From the NCBI RefSeq assembly GCF_003574625.1, contig NZ_QNUJ01000011.1:124001-188000 (forward strand): a stretch of 64,000 nt of DNA, written 5' to 3'. The DNA comes from Shinella zoogloeoides (GTDB taxonomy: Bacteria > Pseudomonadota > Alphaproteobacteria > Rhizobiales > Rhizobiaceae). The notes under the pieces were generated by a model that saw nothing but the letters and a program-made list of their open reading frames with translations, was not told where the DNA came from and did not search any database. Positions 18,960 to 28,288 of this stretch are shown here, in pieces. The stretch's first letter is position 1. Each line of letters starts with the position of its first letter. The position numbers and the translations under genes were made by a program.

Positions 18960-20180
18960 CTATCGCAATTCCGGGGTGTGGTCAAACAGCCGCCGGTGCG
19001 TGTCTATCGCGTAATTGTCGGTCATTCCGGCGAGATAATCGCCGACATGGCGGGCCCGGGCCGATTCCGGCATGGTCGCGATACGGTCCACCCAATAATG
19101 CCCCTGCATGAGCTGCGGGTCGTCCATATAGGCGTGGTAGAGGTCCGTCAGGATCGAGGCGGCGTTGGCGCGCACGCGCATCACTTCCGGGTGGCGGTAG
19201 ATGCGGGAGAACAGCAGTTTCTTGATCTGCCGGTCCGTCACCGCCATCTCCTCGGAGAAGGTCGCGAGGCAGCGATGGGCCTTGCGCACGTCGTCGGCGC
19301 TTTCCGGGCGCTCGTCGTGGATCGCCTGCTGGGCGTAGCCGATGACGTCCTCCACCATGGCGGTGATCTGGCGGCGCATGATCTCGTGGGTGAAGCGCGG
19401 CTCTTCCAGCCCCGGATAACGGTCGTGCACTTCCTTCATCAGCCGCGCGAGGAACGGCACCTCCTCCAGCATCTCGAATTCGAGATAGCCGGAGCGCAGG
19501 CCGTCGTCGATATCATGGGTGTTGTAGGCGATGTCGTCGGCAATCGCCGCCACCTGCGCCTCCAGGCTCGCGAAGCTCGAAAGCTCCAGATCGTGCACGG
19601 CACAATATTCGAGGATCGGGCGCGGCACGTCGTCGCCGTGCGTGCACTCCCCCGTCGGCCCGATCAGCGGGCCATTGTGCTTGACGAGGCCCTCGAGGCT
19701 TTCCCAGGTGAGGTTGAGGCCGTCGAAATCGGCATAGCGGCGCTCCAGCTTGGTGACGATGCGCAGCGACTGGGCATTGTGGTCGAAACCGCCGAAGGGC
19801 TCCAGCACCTCGTGCAGCGCATCCTCGCCGGTATGGCCGAAGGGCGTGTGGCCGAAATCGTGCACCAGCGCGACGCCTTCGGCGAGGTCCTCGTCGAGCT
19901 TGAGGGCGCGGGCCAGCGCGCGGGCGATCTGCGCGACCTCGATCGTGTGGGTCAGCCGGGTGCGATAGTGATCGCCGTCGGCGGCGATGAAGACCTGCGT
20001 CTTGTGCTTGAGGCGGCGGAAGGCGGTGGTGTGGACGATGCGGTCGCGGTCGCGCTGGAAATCCGAGCGCGTCGGACTTTCCGGCTCGGGAAAGAGCCGC
20101 CCGCGGGTCGCCCAGGGGTCGGAAGCGTAGATGGCGCGCTGTCCCGCGCCGAAACCGAGCGCATATCTGTCAAACGTCAT
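18960..20180 (-). CDS. dgt: Deoxyguanosinetriphosphate triphosphohydrolase-like protein
   Basis: This is an HD-domain dNTP triphosphohydrolase that probably controls dNTP levels. The HD metal site is spread over [15 protein letters not shown] and [17 protein letters not shown], with the distal [14 protein letters not shown] Asp. At 406 residues it belongs to the shorter dGTPase-like type 2 family usual in alphaproteobacteria, so strict dGTP specificity is not certain. It is divergent from erpA across about 220 bp. Confidence 0.94.
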   Translation of the reverse strand: MTFDRYALGFGAGQRAIYASDPWATRGRLFPEPESPTRSDFQRDRDRIVHTTAFRRLKHKTQVFIAADGDHYRTRLTHTIEVAQIARALARALKLDEDLAEGVALVHDFGHTPFGHTGEDALHEVLEPFGGFDHNAQSLRIVTKLERRYADFDGLNLTWESLEGLVKHNGPLIGPTGECTHGDDVPRPILEYCAVHDLELSSFASLEAQVAAIADDIAYNTHDIDDGLRSGYLEFEMLEEVPFLARLMKEVHDRYPGLEEPRFTHEIMRRQITAMVEDVIGYAQQAIHDERPESADDVRKAHRCLATFSEEMAVTDRQIKKLLFSRIYRHPEVMRVRANAASILTDLYHAYMDDPQLMQGHYWVDRIATMPESARARHVGDYLAGMTDNYAIDTHRRLFDHTPELR

Positions 20181-20399
20181 TCGTCACCTGCATTCACGCC
20201 GCCCATTGACGCGGCCTCAATGCCTTCATACCTATAGTGTGCATAGCGGCAAGTCCGGCTGCAAGCCGTGCTTGAAAGACAAGTCTTTTCAGGGATTTGC
20301 TTCAGGCATCGTGTGACAGCAGGACCGTTCGGCATCCCATTTGCCGGCCGTGTGAGACAAGCGATTCTCTCCGGATCTTGACCCCGGCAGGAGGCAGAC

Positions 20400-20732
20400 A
20401 TGACCGACAAGCTCGTAACCCTATCCGACGCCGCGGCACGGCGCATCGCCTCGATCCTCGGCTCGTCGCCGGAAAAGCAGGCGCTGCGCGTTTCCGTCGA
20501 AGGCGGCGGCTGCTCTGGCTTTTCCTACAAGTTCGACCTTGTCGAGGACCAGCAGGATGACGACCTGGTGCTCGAAAAGGACGATGCGAAAGTGCTGATC
20601 GACCAGCTCTCCCTCGTCTACATGGACGGATCCGAGATCGACTTCGTCGACAACCTGCTCGGCCAGTCCTTCCAGATCAAGAACCCGAACGCCGTCGCAA
20701 GCTGCGGCTGCGGCACCAGCTTCTCGATCTAA
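20400..20732 (+). CDS. erpA: Iron-sulfur cluster insertion protein ErpA
   Basis: This A-type carrier delivers iron-sulfur clusters to apoproteins. The three conserved cysteines are visible: GGGCSGFSYKF for the first and SCGCGTSF near the C-terminus for the other two. At 110 residues it is the standard A-type length. The ATG follows GGAGGCAGAC. It is divergent from dgt and followed after 23 bp by the exonuclease III gene, probably in one transcript. ErpA is preferred over IscA because no isc genes are nearby, but the choice is not certain. Confidence 0.93.
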   Translation: MTDKLVTLSDAAARRIASILGSSPEKQALRVSVEGGGCSGFSYKFDLVEDQQDDDLVLEKDDAKVLIDQLSLVYMDGSEIDFVDNLLGQSFQIKNPNAVASCGCGTSFSI

Positions 20733-20755
20733 ACAGAAACCCGACAGGAACCCGC

Positions 20756-21553
20756 ATGCCGATCAAGATTGCCACCTGGAATATCAACGGCGTGCGGGCA
20801 CGCATCGACAACCTCCTTGCCTGGCTCAGGGAATCGGCCCCGGACATCGTCGCGCTGCAGGAAATCAAGACCGTCGACGAGAGCTTTCCGCGTAGCGAGA
20901 TCGAAGCGCTCGGCTATCACGTCGAGACGCATGGCCAGAAGGGTTTCAACGGCGTCGCTCTCCTCTCGAAAATCCGCCCCGACGAGGTGAACCGCGGCCT
21001 TCCCGGCGGCGACGGCGACGAACAGGCGCGTTTCATCGAGGGCGTGTTCTCCGTCGAAGGCGGCGCGGTCCGCGTCTGCTCGATCTACCTGCCGAACGGC
21101 AATCCGGCGGACGATCCGGTGAAATATCCCTACAAGCTCGCCTGGATGGACCGGCTCGTCGCCTTTGCCGAGAACCGGCTGGCGCTGGAGGAGCCGCTGG
21201 TGCTTGCCGGCGACTACAATGTCATTCCCGAGCCGCACGATTGTTGGGACGTCAAGGTGTGGGAGCGGGACGCCCTCTACCTGCCCCCGACCCGGCAGGC
21301 CTTCCGGCGCCTCGAAAACCTCGGTCTCACCGATGCGGTGCGCGCCACATCCGACGGCGTGCCGCTCTATACGTTCTGGGATTACCAGGGCGGATGCTGG
21401 CCGAAGAATTTCGGCATCCGCATCGATCATCTCATGCTGTCGGCGGAAGCCTCGGACCGCCTCATCTCGACGGCTGTCGAAAAGCATGTGCGCAACTGGG
21501 AAAAGCCGTCAGACCACGTGCCGGTCGTGGCGCTGCTGGATTTTGCCGCCTAG
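20756..21553 (+). CDS. xth: Exodeoxyribonuclease III
   Basis: This is an AP endonuclease and 3'-5' exonuclease of base excision repair. The catalytic framework of the EEP fold is complete: WNINGVRAR, the metal-binding Glu in LQEIKT, the GDYNVIPEPHD Asp/Asn pair, and the terminal SDHVPVV with its Asp-His. The 265-residue length is normal. It is placed 23 bp after erpA on the same strand and convergent with exoR, with 20 bp between the stops. Confidence 0.95.
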   Translation: MPIKIATWNINGVRARIDNLLAWLRESAPDIVALQEIKTVDESFPRSEIEALGYHVETHGQKGFNGVALLSKIRPDEVNRGLPGGDGDEQARFIEGVFSVEGGAVRVCSIYLPNGNPADDPVKYPYKLAWMDRLVAFAENRLALEEPLVLAGDYNVIPEPHDCWDVKVWERDALYLPPTRQAFRRLENLGLTDAVRATSDGVPLYTFWDYQGGCWPKNFGIRIDHLMLSAEASDRLISTAVEKHVRNWEKPSDHVPVVALLDFAA

Positions 21554-21573
21554 CTTTTCGCGGCGAGGCGCGC

Positions 21574-22377
21574 TTATTCGTTGGGATTGAAGCGGATGCT
21601 CTGCGCGAGCGCGACGCCCTTGCGGCGATCCTCCTCGCTTGCGACGGAGAAGGCCTCTTCCTGATTGGCCTGCAGCCAGGCACAGTCCTTGGGCAGACAA
21701 TGGTCGAGGGCCGCGGTCATCATGGCAAGGCCGCGGGCGGTATCGCCTTCCTGGAAGATGATGTTGCCGAAGAGGCCCATGGCGCCGGCATGGCCGTTGT
21801 TGCGGGCGCGGTTCAGCCATTTCTTGGCCTGATGGACGCTGACCGAACCGCCCTCGCCCGTCAGCATCATGCGGCCGAGCTGGAACTGCGCTTCCGGAAT
21901 GCCGAAGGCGGAAGCCGCCTGGAAATAGAGCTGGCGCGCCTGCGAGAGGTCGATCTTGACCGGGCTGTCGGGAATGCCGCGGCGGTAGTAGCTGGCGAGC
22001 GCGATCAGCGCATTGGCGAAGTAGCCGGTGTCTTCCGAGCCCGGCTCGACGCCGGCCTGGGCAATCTCGCTGTAGATCTTGAAGGCTTCGAGGTCATTCT
22101 CCGGCACGCCGTCGCCGTCGGCATACATGTTGGCGAGCGCCCAGCGCGAACCGGTATGACCCTTTTCCGCCGCGTAGCGGTAGGCCTCGACAGCGTCGCC
22201 CTTGCGACCTTCCTTGTAGGAGAAGAAACCGAATTTGAAGAGGTCGAAGGGGCCGCTTTCCTTGCTGACGCCGGCCTGGGGGTCGAATGCGAGGGCCTGG
22301 GGCGCCATCCAGGAGGACAGCGAGAGGCAAAGGCCCATTACCAGTACTTTCATCGGCAACAACTCGGACTTGGGCAT
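21574..22377 (-). CDS. exoR: Periplasmic exopolysaccharide regulator ExoR
   Basis: In Sinorhizobium and Agrobacterium, ExoR is a periplasmic repressor of the ExoS/ChvG-ChvI two-component system, controlling exopolysaccharide, motility and the host-entry switch. The protein has a signal peptide (VLVMGLCLSLSSWMAPQALA), then Sel1-type repeats such as GHTGSRWALANMYADGDGV, FGIPEAQFQLGRMMLTGEGG and GHAGAMGLFGNIIFQEGD. The start at 22377 gives 267 residues, close to the 268 of S. meliloti ExoR, while the open frame continues upstream to 22485 without a likely start. Convergent with xth. Confidence 0.92.
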   Translation of the reverse strand: MPKSELLPMKVLVMGLCLSLSSWMAPQALAFDPQAGVSKESGPFDLFKFGFFSYKEGRKGDAVEAYRYAAEKGHTGSRWALANMYADGDGVPENDLEAFKIYSEIAQAGVEPGSEDTGYFANALIALASYYRRGIPDSPVKIDLSQARQLYFQAASAFGIPEAQFQLGRMMLTGEGGSVSVHQAKKWLNRARNNGHAGAMGLFGNIIFQEGDTARGLAMMTAALDHCLPKDCAWLQANQEEAFSVASEEDRRKGVALAQSIRFNPNE

Positions 22378-22737
22378 CACTTCAACAATTCCGCGCCTCG
22401 CCTTCCTGTCTGTGCCGAACCGGAAATGCACGGGTCTCGTGCGGCTTTCCGGCAGTTTCGGCGACAATGACATCGGCTGGCTCATGGTTTCCCTTGGCGC
22501 GGTTCCACGCGTCTACATGCCCCTATCGCTGCGCCCCGTTTGTGGCGGGAAATGGACATTTCGTCGCTTGCCCATGGGTGTAGCAAACTCTGGAAAAAAA
22601 TGTGTTGCGATTCCGTCACATATTTTCAGAGGTCGCTACGGTTTCCCCATGAGAGGTGACCGGCAGCAACGGAACATTAACCAAGAAAAGGGCCCGGCTA
22701 TGACGCCGAGCCCGATTCCGGATCGAAAACCGCCGGT
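22378..22737. other. Intergenic region upstream of exoR
   Basis: These 360 bases separate exoR from the FadL-like gene. They hold the terminator of the latter and presumably the exoR promoter. I see no gene and no recognisable operator; an A-rich stretch lies near 22594-22602. Confidence 0.6.
22690..22713 (-). terminator. Rho-independent terminator of the FadL-like gene
   Basis: The inverted repeat GGGCCCGGC / GCCGAGCCC has a 6-base loop. Read on the minus strand it is followed by CCTTTTCTT. It begins 25 bp after the stop of the porin gene. Confidence 0.75.
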
Positions 22738-23901
22738 TCAGAACGAGATCTTGTAAGACCCCGTCACGCCATAGGCCCAGCCGCCGCCGCCGGTGGCATT
22801 GAACGCAGCGCCTTGGGTTGTCGACTGACTTCCAGTCGACATGTGGGTAACGCCCGCCCCAAAGCGCAAATCGCCAGGGCCAACTTTAGCCAGAACGCCG
22901 GCGCCGAGCGTGACTGAATCTTCGTGGATATCAGCGCCCGTGCTGACGCCACTGTCCCACGTCAAATTGATCGTACCGGTCAGCTTTTCATTGAACACAT
23001 GGGCAACACCAGCTTGAACGGTCCAACCGTCTTTCCAATTGTAAACGTCTTTCTTATCGCTTCCACCAATTCTGTAGTTGAGTGCATCCAGAACGCTCCA
23101 GTCGGTCCACTTAGCCGAACCATAGACGAGCCAACCAGGAGCGACGCCGGTCTGAGCCGAAAGCTTCAAAGACTGAGGCATCGTTCCGTAGCCGGATGCT
23201 GAATAAGAGCCAACAGGCAGCGGCGGCAAGACAGAGTCTGAAACATCTAGATATCCCTCATCCGATTGGTGCTTGACCTGCGAGCGATACATCAGCGATA
23301 CGCGCAGAGCGTATTCCGTGATCTCATATGCGGCGCCAATTCTGTATCCGTACGCGGCGTTATCTTCTATATGTAGCTTGGCATTCAGTAGGGCCGGCGC
23401 AGGACTTTCAGCAGTCGCATCATATGTAAAATCTTGAATGAATACGCCACCAAGAAGATGCAACTTTCCGGCACCGACATCGAGCTTCACATCGCAAGTC
23501 GTACCAAACTCGTTCGTTTCAAAGCCTTTGTCGCTGTACCGTTTACTTGGGTCCGCAATTTTTGACCGCGCGTCAGGCCCATAAGTCGCATCCGCGCCAA
23601 ACGGCTGAGTATAAGTCAGTGCACACGCGAAATTCTCTGAAATTCCAATTTTTGCGGCAACGCTCGGAATCCAGTAATCGTTCGAATAAACCCCGTCATG
23701 GTTCGCTGTCCCGCCCGTCGTCTTGAACGTCCGGCGCGGGGAAACGTAGGTCGCGCCGGCGCGGAAGATGAAGTCGCCGCTTTCGAACAGGATGTCGGTG
23801 TCGGCCTCGCCGCGGCTATAGCCGCCGGCTTCGGCCGTGCTTGCCAGCGCGGCCAGCGCCACGGCGGCGAGAATTCCATTCTTGAAGATCTTACCGATCA
23901 T
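22738..23901 (-). CDS. FadL/OmpP1-family outer membrane channel
   Basis: This is an outer membrane beta-barrel of the FadL/TodX family, which takes up hydrophobic compounds such as long-chain fatty acids. The start at 23901 follows GGGGGAG and gives a signal peptide ending ASTAEAGG. FadL-like features are AGATYVSPRRTF, DYWIPSVAAKIGI, FACALTYTQPFGADATY, and the C-terminal barrel strand ending ITGSYKISF-like (YGVTGSYKISF) with terminal Phe. At 387 residues it is shorter than E. coli FadL (about 420 mature) but normal for rhizobia. The central part (about 22850-23690) is clearly AT-richer than the ends and all neighbours, suggesting allelic replacement. Confidence 0.88.
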   Translation of the reverse strand: MIGKIFKNGILAAVALAALASTAEAGGYSRGEADTDILFESGDFIFRAGATYVSPRRTFKTTGGTANHDGVYSNDYWIPSVAAKIGISENFACALTYTQPFGADATYGPDARSKIADPSKRYSDKGFETNEFGTTCDVKLDVGAGKLHLLGGVFIQDFTYDATAESPAPALLNAKLHIEDNAAYGYRIGAAYEITEYALRVSLMYRSQVKHQSDEGYLDVSDSVLPPLPVGSYSASGYGTMPQSLKLSAQTGVAPGWLVYGSAKWTDWSVLDALNYRIGGSDKKDVYNWKDGWTVQAGVAHVFNEKLTGTINLTWDSGVSTGADIHEDSVTLGAGVLAKVGPGDLRFGAGVTHMSTGSQSTTQGAAFNATGGGGWAYGVTGSYKISF

Positions 23902-24246
23902 CCATGCTCCCCCAAATGTCCCTGACGGCCTCTCCACCGCCATTTCGCAGCTGACTATCGAAGAGGAGTGCGGGCTTGGCAAATCCCAGTTTTTGTCTGT
24001 GATTCTCATATGCCGCTCGCAAAATTACGTAAGATTTTTTTGAAGCCCCTCAGCAATTCGAGGCCTCGAAATAATGTTCCAAGAATCATTTAAAAATCGC
24101 TAAAATATAGATGAACGTTTCAACGCCACTTCAGCATGTCACTTTTCGGACACATCGGGGATTTTGCATCCGGGGCCTCTGAACGAAAAAACCGCACCGT
24201 GTGAACGGCGCGGTTTTTCAGGCTTTTGCAACGACGGGCTGTAGAA
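23902..24246. other. AT-rich intergenic region upstream of the FadL-like gene
   Basis: These 345 bases contain the valS terminator at the right end and the probable promoter region of the porin at the left. Low GC extends through about 24000-24120. No gene or clear operator was found. Confidence 0.55.
24187..24218. terminator. Terminator downstream of valS
   Basis: A 14-bp stem with one mismatch (AAAAACCGCACCGT / ACGGCGCGGTTTTT) and a 4-base loop. A and T runs on both sides make it usable in both directions; it lies 29 bp past the valS stop. Confidence 0.85.
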
Positions 24247-27174
24247 TCAGCCTGCTTCGCTGACGCGCGTCAAAGCCACGGAAAGGCTGGCAAGCTGCTG
24301 CTCCAGCTCGGTGAAACGCTCGCGCTCGGCCTCGACCACTTCGGGCTTGGCATTGGCGACGAACTTCTCGTTCGAGAGCTTGCCCTGAATGCGGCCGGCT
24401 TCGGCCTTCGCCTTGTCGATCGCCTTTTCCAGGCGGGCCTTTTCGGCGGCCAGGTCGATCAGTTTGCCGAGCGGCAGGCAGACGGTCGCCTCGCCGACGA
24501 CGATCTGTGCCGCACCCTTGGGCGCTGCGTCCTCGAGGCGGATGTCCTCCACGCGGGCGAGACGGCGGATGGCCGAGTCATGCGTGGCGAGCCGCGCCCT
24601 GGTCAGCGCGCCTGCGCCGACGACGACCAGCGGCGCCGTCGCGCTCGGCGGCACGTTCATCTCGGCGCGGACCGAGCGGATGCCGGAGACGAGATCGACC
24701 AGCCAGTTGATCTCGTCGGCCGCAGCCTCGTCCGCATAGGCGGGCGCCGGCCATTCGGCATGGCAGATCATGCTTTCGCGCGTTACGCCCTCGCCCGCCG
24801 TGTGCGCCCAGAGCTCTTCCGTCATGAAGGGCATGAACGGGTGCAGGAGCTTGTAGGTCTCCTCCAGCACATAGGCCGCGCAAGCCTGCGATTCCGCCTT
24901 GGCCGCTTCGTCCTCGCCACTGAAGACGGGCTTCAGCAGTTCCAGATACCAATCGCAGAACTGGTTCCAGATGAAGCGGTAGAGCGTGCCGGCCGCATCG
25001 TTGAAGCGGTAGGTCTCGATTGCCTCGGTAACGTCGCGCGCCGTGCGGGCGAGTTCCGTCAGGATCCAGCGGTTGATCGTCAGCGAGGCCGTTTCCGGCA
25101 CGAAATGCGGATCGGTCTTCACGCCGTTCATCTCGGCAAAGCGCGTGGCGTTCCACAGCTTGGTGCCGAAGTTGCGGTAGCCGGCGATGCGGGCCGGGTC
25201 GAGCTTCACGTCGCGGCCCTGTGCAGCCATGATCGCCAGCGTGAAGCGCAGCGCGTCCGCACCGTATTCGTCGATCAGCTCGAGCGGGTCGATGACGTTG
25301 CCCTTGGACTTCGACATCTTCTGCCCGTTCTTGTCGCGCACCAGCGCGTGGACATAGACGGTGTGGAACGGTTCGACCGGGTTGCCGAACTCGTCCTTCA
25401 TGAAGTGCAGGCCCATCATCATCATGCGGGCGACCCAGAAGAAGATGATGTCGAAACCGGTTACGAGAACGTCGGTCTGGTAATACTTCTCCAGTTCTTT
25501 CGTCTGTTCCGGCCAGCCGAGCGTCGAGAACGGCCAGAGTGCGGAGGAGAACCAGGTGTCGAGCACGTCCTCGTCACGCGTCAGGATCTCGCCCGGCGCA
25601 AAATTCTCCAGCTTCTCCTCGACCCAGGCCTTCCATGGGCCTTCATGGGCGATGTAGTGCTGGATGGCGGCGTGAAGCGCCTCTTCCTCGGTCTTCTCGA
25701 CGAAGACCTGGCCGTCCGGGCCGTACCAGGCCGGAATCTGGTGACCCCACCAGAGCTGGCGGGAGATGCACCAGGGCTCGATGTTCTCCATCCACTCGAA
25801 ATAGGTCTTTTCCCAGTTCTTCGGAACGAAGTTGGTGCGGCCCTCGCGGACGGAGGCGATGGCGGGCTTGGCCAGCGTCGCGGCATCGGCGAACCACTGG
25901 TCGGTCAGCATCGGCTCGATGACGACGCCGGAACGGTCGCCGAAGGGCTGCATGACCTTCTTGTTCTCGACATAGGGAACGTCGTTGCCCTCGGCGTCCT
26001 TGACGGTGACGGCAAGGCCTTCGGCATTGATCGCCTCGACGATGCGCTTGCGCGCCTCGTAGCGGTCGAGGCCGCGATATTCGTCCGGTACGAGATTGAT
26101 GTCGTCGACTTCCGCCTCGCTCGGCACGTTGCCGGACTTGGCGATCTCCAGCGCCTGCGCCGCATAGACGGCGTAAGGCTCGCCGTCGGCACGCATGGAA
26201 GCCTGCGTGTCCATCAGCCGGTAGAGCGGGATATTGTTGCGGCGGGCGACCTGGTAGTCGTTGAAGTCGTGCGCGCCGGTGATCTTCACCGCGCCGGAGC
26301 CGAAATCCTTCTCCGGATATTCGTCGGTGATGATCGGGATGAGACGGCGATGCTCCTTGGGGCCGACCGGAATCTCGCAGAGCTTGCCGACGATGGGCGC
26401 ATAGCGCTCGTCGGACGGATGGACGGCGACCGCACCGTCGCCCAGCATCGTCTCGGGACGGGTGGTGGCGATGGAGATGTAGTCGCGCTCCTCCTCGAAG
26501 ACGATGTTGCCGTCGGCGTCCTTCTCGACATAGGTATAGGTGGCACCGCCGGCCAGCGGATACTTGAAGTGCCACATATGGCCGTCGACTTCCCGGTTCT
26601 CGACCTCGAGGTCGGAAATCGCCGTCTCGAATTTCGGATCCCAGTTGACCAGCCGCTTGCCGCGATAGATCAGGCCTTCCTTGTAGAGCGAGACGAAGAC
26701 CTCCAGGACGGCAGCGGAAAGCCCCTCGTCCATGGTGAAGCGCTCGCGCGACCAGTCGCAGGAGGCGCCGAGGCGCTTCAGCTGATTGAAGATCAGGCCG
26801 CCCGATTCTGCCTTCCACTCCCAGACCTTCTCGACGAAGGCCTCGCGGCCCATCTCGCGGCGGCCCGGAAGCTTCTCGGCGGCGAGCTTGCGCTCGACGA
26901 CCATCTGCGTCGCGATGCCGGCATGGTCCATGCCCGGCTGCCACAACACGTCCTTGCCGCGCATGCGCTCAAAGCGGACCATGATGTCCTGCAGCGTGTT
27001 GTTGAGGGCATGGCCCATATGCAGCGAGCCCGTCACGTTCGGCGGCGGAATCACGATGGTGAAGGTCTCGGCGCCGGGCTTTGCCCCCTCGCCGGCGCGG
27101 AAAGCATCCGCATCTTCCCACATCTTGGCAATTCGCGGCTCGACCGCTGCGGAATCATAGTTCTTTTCAAGCAT
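24247..27174 (-). CDS. valS: Valine--tRNA ligase
   Basis: This class I synthetase of the Ile/Leu/Val group includes an editing domain. The HIGH-type motif is PPNVTGSLHMGHALNN, the KMSKS-type motif is GQKMSKSKGNVIDP, and the CP1 editing region carries TTRPETMLGDGAVAVHP. A C-terminal coiled coil ends the protein (LIDLAAEKARLEKAIDKAKAE). The start at 27174 (MLEKNYDSAAVEPRI) gives 975 residues; the open frame extends 22 codons upstream but without family similarity. It lies downstream of popZ on the same strand. Confidence 0.97.
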   Translation of the reverse strand: MLEKNYDSAAVEPRIAKMWEDADAFRAGEGAKPGAETFTIVIPPPNVTGSLHMGHALNNTLQDIMVRFERMRGKDVLWQPGMDHAGIATQMVVERKLAAEKLPGRREMGREAFVEKVWEWKAESGGLIFNQLKRLGASCDWSRERFTMDEGLSAAVLEVFVSLYKEGLIYRGKRLVNWDPKFETAISDLEVENREVDGHMWHFKYPLAGGATYTYVEKDADGNIVFEEERDYISIATTRPETMLGDGAVAVHPSDERYAPIVGKLCEIPVGPKEHRRLIPIITDEYPEKDFGSGAVKITGAHDFNDYQVARRNNIPLYRLMDTQASMRADGEPYAVYAAQALEIAKSGNVPSEAEVDDINLVPDEYRGLDRYEARKRIVEAINAEGLAVTVKDAEGNDVPYVENKKVMQPFGDRSGVVIEPMLTDQWFADAATLAKPAIASVREGRTNFVPKNWEKTYFEWMENIEPWCISRQLWWGHQIPAWYGPDGQVFVEKTEEEALHAAIQHYIAHEGPWKAWVEEKLENFAPGEILTRDEDVLDTWFSSALWPFSTLGWPEQTKELEKYYQTDVLVTGFDIIFFWVARMMMMGLHFMKDEFGNPVEPFHTVYVHALVRDKNGQKMSKSKGNVIDPLELIDEYGADALRFTLAIMAAQGRDVKLDPARIAGYRNFGTKLWNATRFAEMNGVKTDPHFVPETASLTINRWILTELARTARDVTEAIETYRFNDAAGTLYRFIWNQFCDWYLELLKPVFSGEDEAAKAESQACAAYVLEETYKLLHPFMPFMTEELWAHTAGEGVTRESMICHAEWPAPAYADEAAADEINWLVDLVSGIRSVRAEMNVPPSATAPLVVVGAGALTRARLATHDSAIRRLARVEDIRLEDAAPKGAAQIVVGEATVCLPLGKLIDLAAEKARLEKAIDKAKAEAGRIQGKLSNEKFVANAKPEVVEAERERFTELEQQLASLSVALTRVSEAG

Positions 27175-27313
27175 TTTCGTGCGTGGCCTGCTGTTTGTCG
27201 GTGGGTTTTGTAAACCGGATGGCCGGCATGAAGTCAACAATATCAGAAGAAAAGCCGCGCCGGGGGTTCGGCGCGGCTTAAATTGTCTTTTCGGTGAAGA
27301 AAAGCGGCGGCGA

Positions 27314-28063
27314 TCAGCGGCGGGGGCCGCGCGCTACCCGCTCGATCTCCTCGCGCACCAGCCGCTCCACGAGGGTCGGCAGGTTGTCGTCGAGCCATTC
27401 CTGCAGCATCGGGCGCAGCATGTCCTCGGCGATCTCGTCGAAGGAGCGGCGCGGGCCGGCGTCGAGGGCTTCCGCCAGCGCGCCGAAGGACTGGGCGACC
27501 CGCTCGCCGACGGCCGGCGAGACGAGCGCGGCGATATCCCGGCCGGGTGCTGCGTCCTCGGTGTGAATCTCCACCGCCGGGGCGAAGGCCTCGATGCGTT
27601 CCTCGACCGGCTCGATCTTCTCGGCAGGCTGCGGCGCAGGCGCATCGTGGCTTGCCGTCGCGGCCATGCGCGCGGTCATCAGCGGATTCTGCTCGCGGGC
27701 GATGGCCGGGGCCGGCTCGATCGGCAGGGTTTCGGCCGTCTCGCGGTTAGCGGCGACATGGCGCTCGGAGGCGGCGCGCACGCGCGCGGCGACATCGGCC
27801 AGCGACATGGCCGGCTGCGCGCCCTGCTCCGGCCGATGGATCGGCTGGACGATGGCGGAATGCTGCTCCTCGGCATGGAAGCGGTCGACCACGACGGGGC
27901 TGTCCAGCAGGCTCGAATGGCTCTCGGTGGTGATGTCGAAGCCGTCGTCCTCGCCGGCATCGTGGGCCAGGTCCGGCTGCGCTTCGTTGTTCTCGATGAT
28001 CTTGCGGATGGACGCCAGGATTTCATCCATGGACGGTTCACGCGCTACATTCGGCTGAGCCAT
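27314..28063 (-). CDS. popZ: PopZ-like polar organizing protein (DUF2497)
   Basis: PopZ-family proteins assemble a matrix at cell poles, in Caulobacter tethering ParB and in Agrobacterium marking the growing pole. The protein has the conserved N-terminal helix EPSMDEILASIRKIIENNE, a long acidic Pro/Ala-rich disordered middle (about residues 35-190), and the C-terminal oligomerisation helices LRPMLQEWLDDNLPTLVERL and VREEIERVAR. At 249 residues it is between Caulobacter PopZ and longer rhizobial forms. It lies upstream of valS on the same strand, the order usual in rhizobia. The name rests on the DUF2497 architecture. Confidence 0.85.
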   Translation of the reverse strand: MAQPNVAREPSMDEILASIRKIIENNEAQPDLAHDAGEDDGFDITTESHSSLLDSPVVVDRFHAEEQHSAIVQPIHRPEQGAQPAMSLADVAARVRAASERHVAANRETAETLPIEPAPAIAREQNPLMTARMAATASHDAPAPQPAEKIEPVEERIEAFAPAVEIHTEDAAPGRDIAALVSPAVGERVAQSFGALAEALDAGPRRSFDEIAEDMLRPMLQEWLDDNLPTLVERLVREEIERVARGPRR

Positions 28064-28233
28064 TTCTATCCCCGTTCTCTGCGGCGTCCGCGACCTGCCG
28101 CAGGAGGCGTGCCGGACATGCCGAAGACCCTAGGCGAGTTCGGCGGCGAACTAAATCGCTGCGAATCAAGTGTTATAAGTGATGCACAGATTTGTTTGGC
28201 CTGCCAAGGCCCGGGCCGGCCCCGCGAAAAAAC

Positions 28234-28263
28234 AAAGGCCCGCCGGACGAGCGGCGGGCCTTT
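28234..28263. terminator. Rho-independent terminator after the methyltransferase gene
   Basis: A perfect 12-bp stem AAAGGCCCGCCG / CGGCGGGCCTTT with a 6-base loop lies between the isoaspartate methyltransferase-like gene and popZ. On the minus strand it is followed by GTTTTTTCG, so it ends the transcript of the upstream methyltransferase gene. Confidence 0.88.
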
Positions 28264-28288
28264 CGATGTCCGTCCCTTTCGGGAAAGC

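Noticed and set aside
24226-27213. A 995-codon open frame on the plus strand opposite valS, and similar long plus-strand frames opposite serS/tatC (7762-10791)
   Set aside because: They are reverse-strand shadows produced by high GC at codon position three. Their products are Arg/Ala/Gly-rich without domains, while the minus-strand genes are clear.
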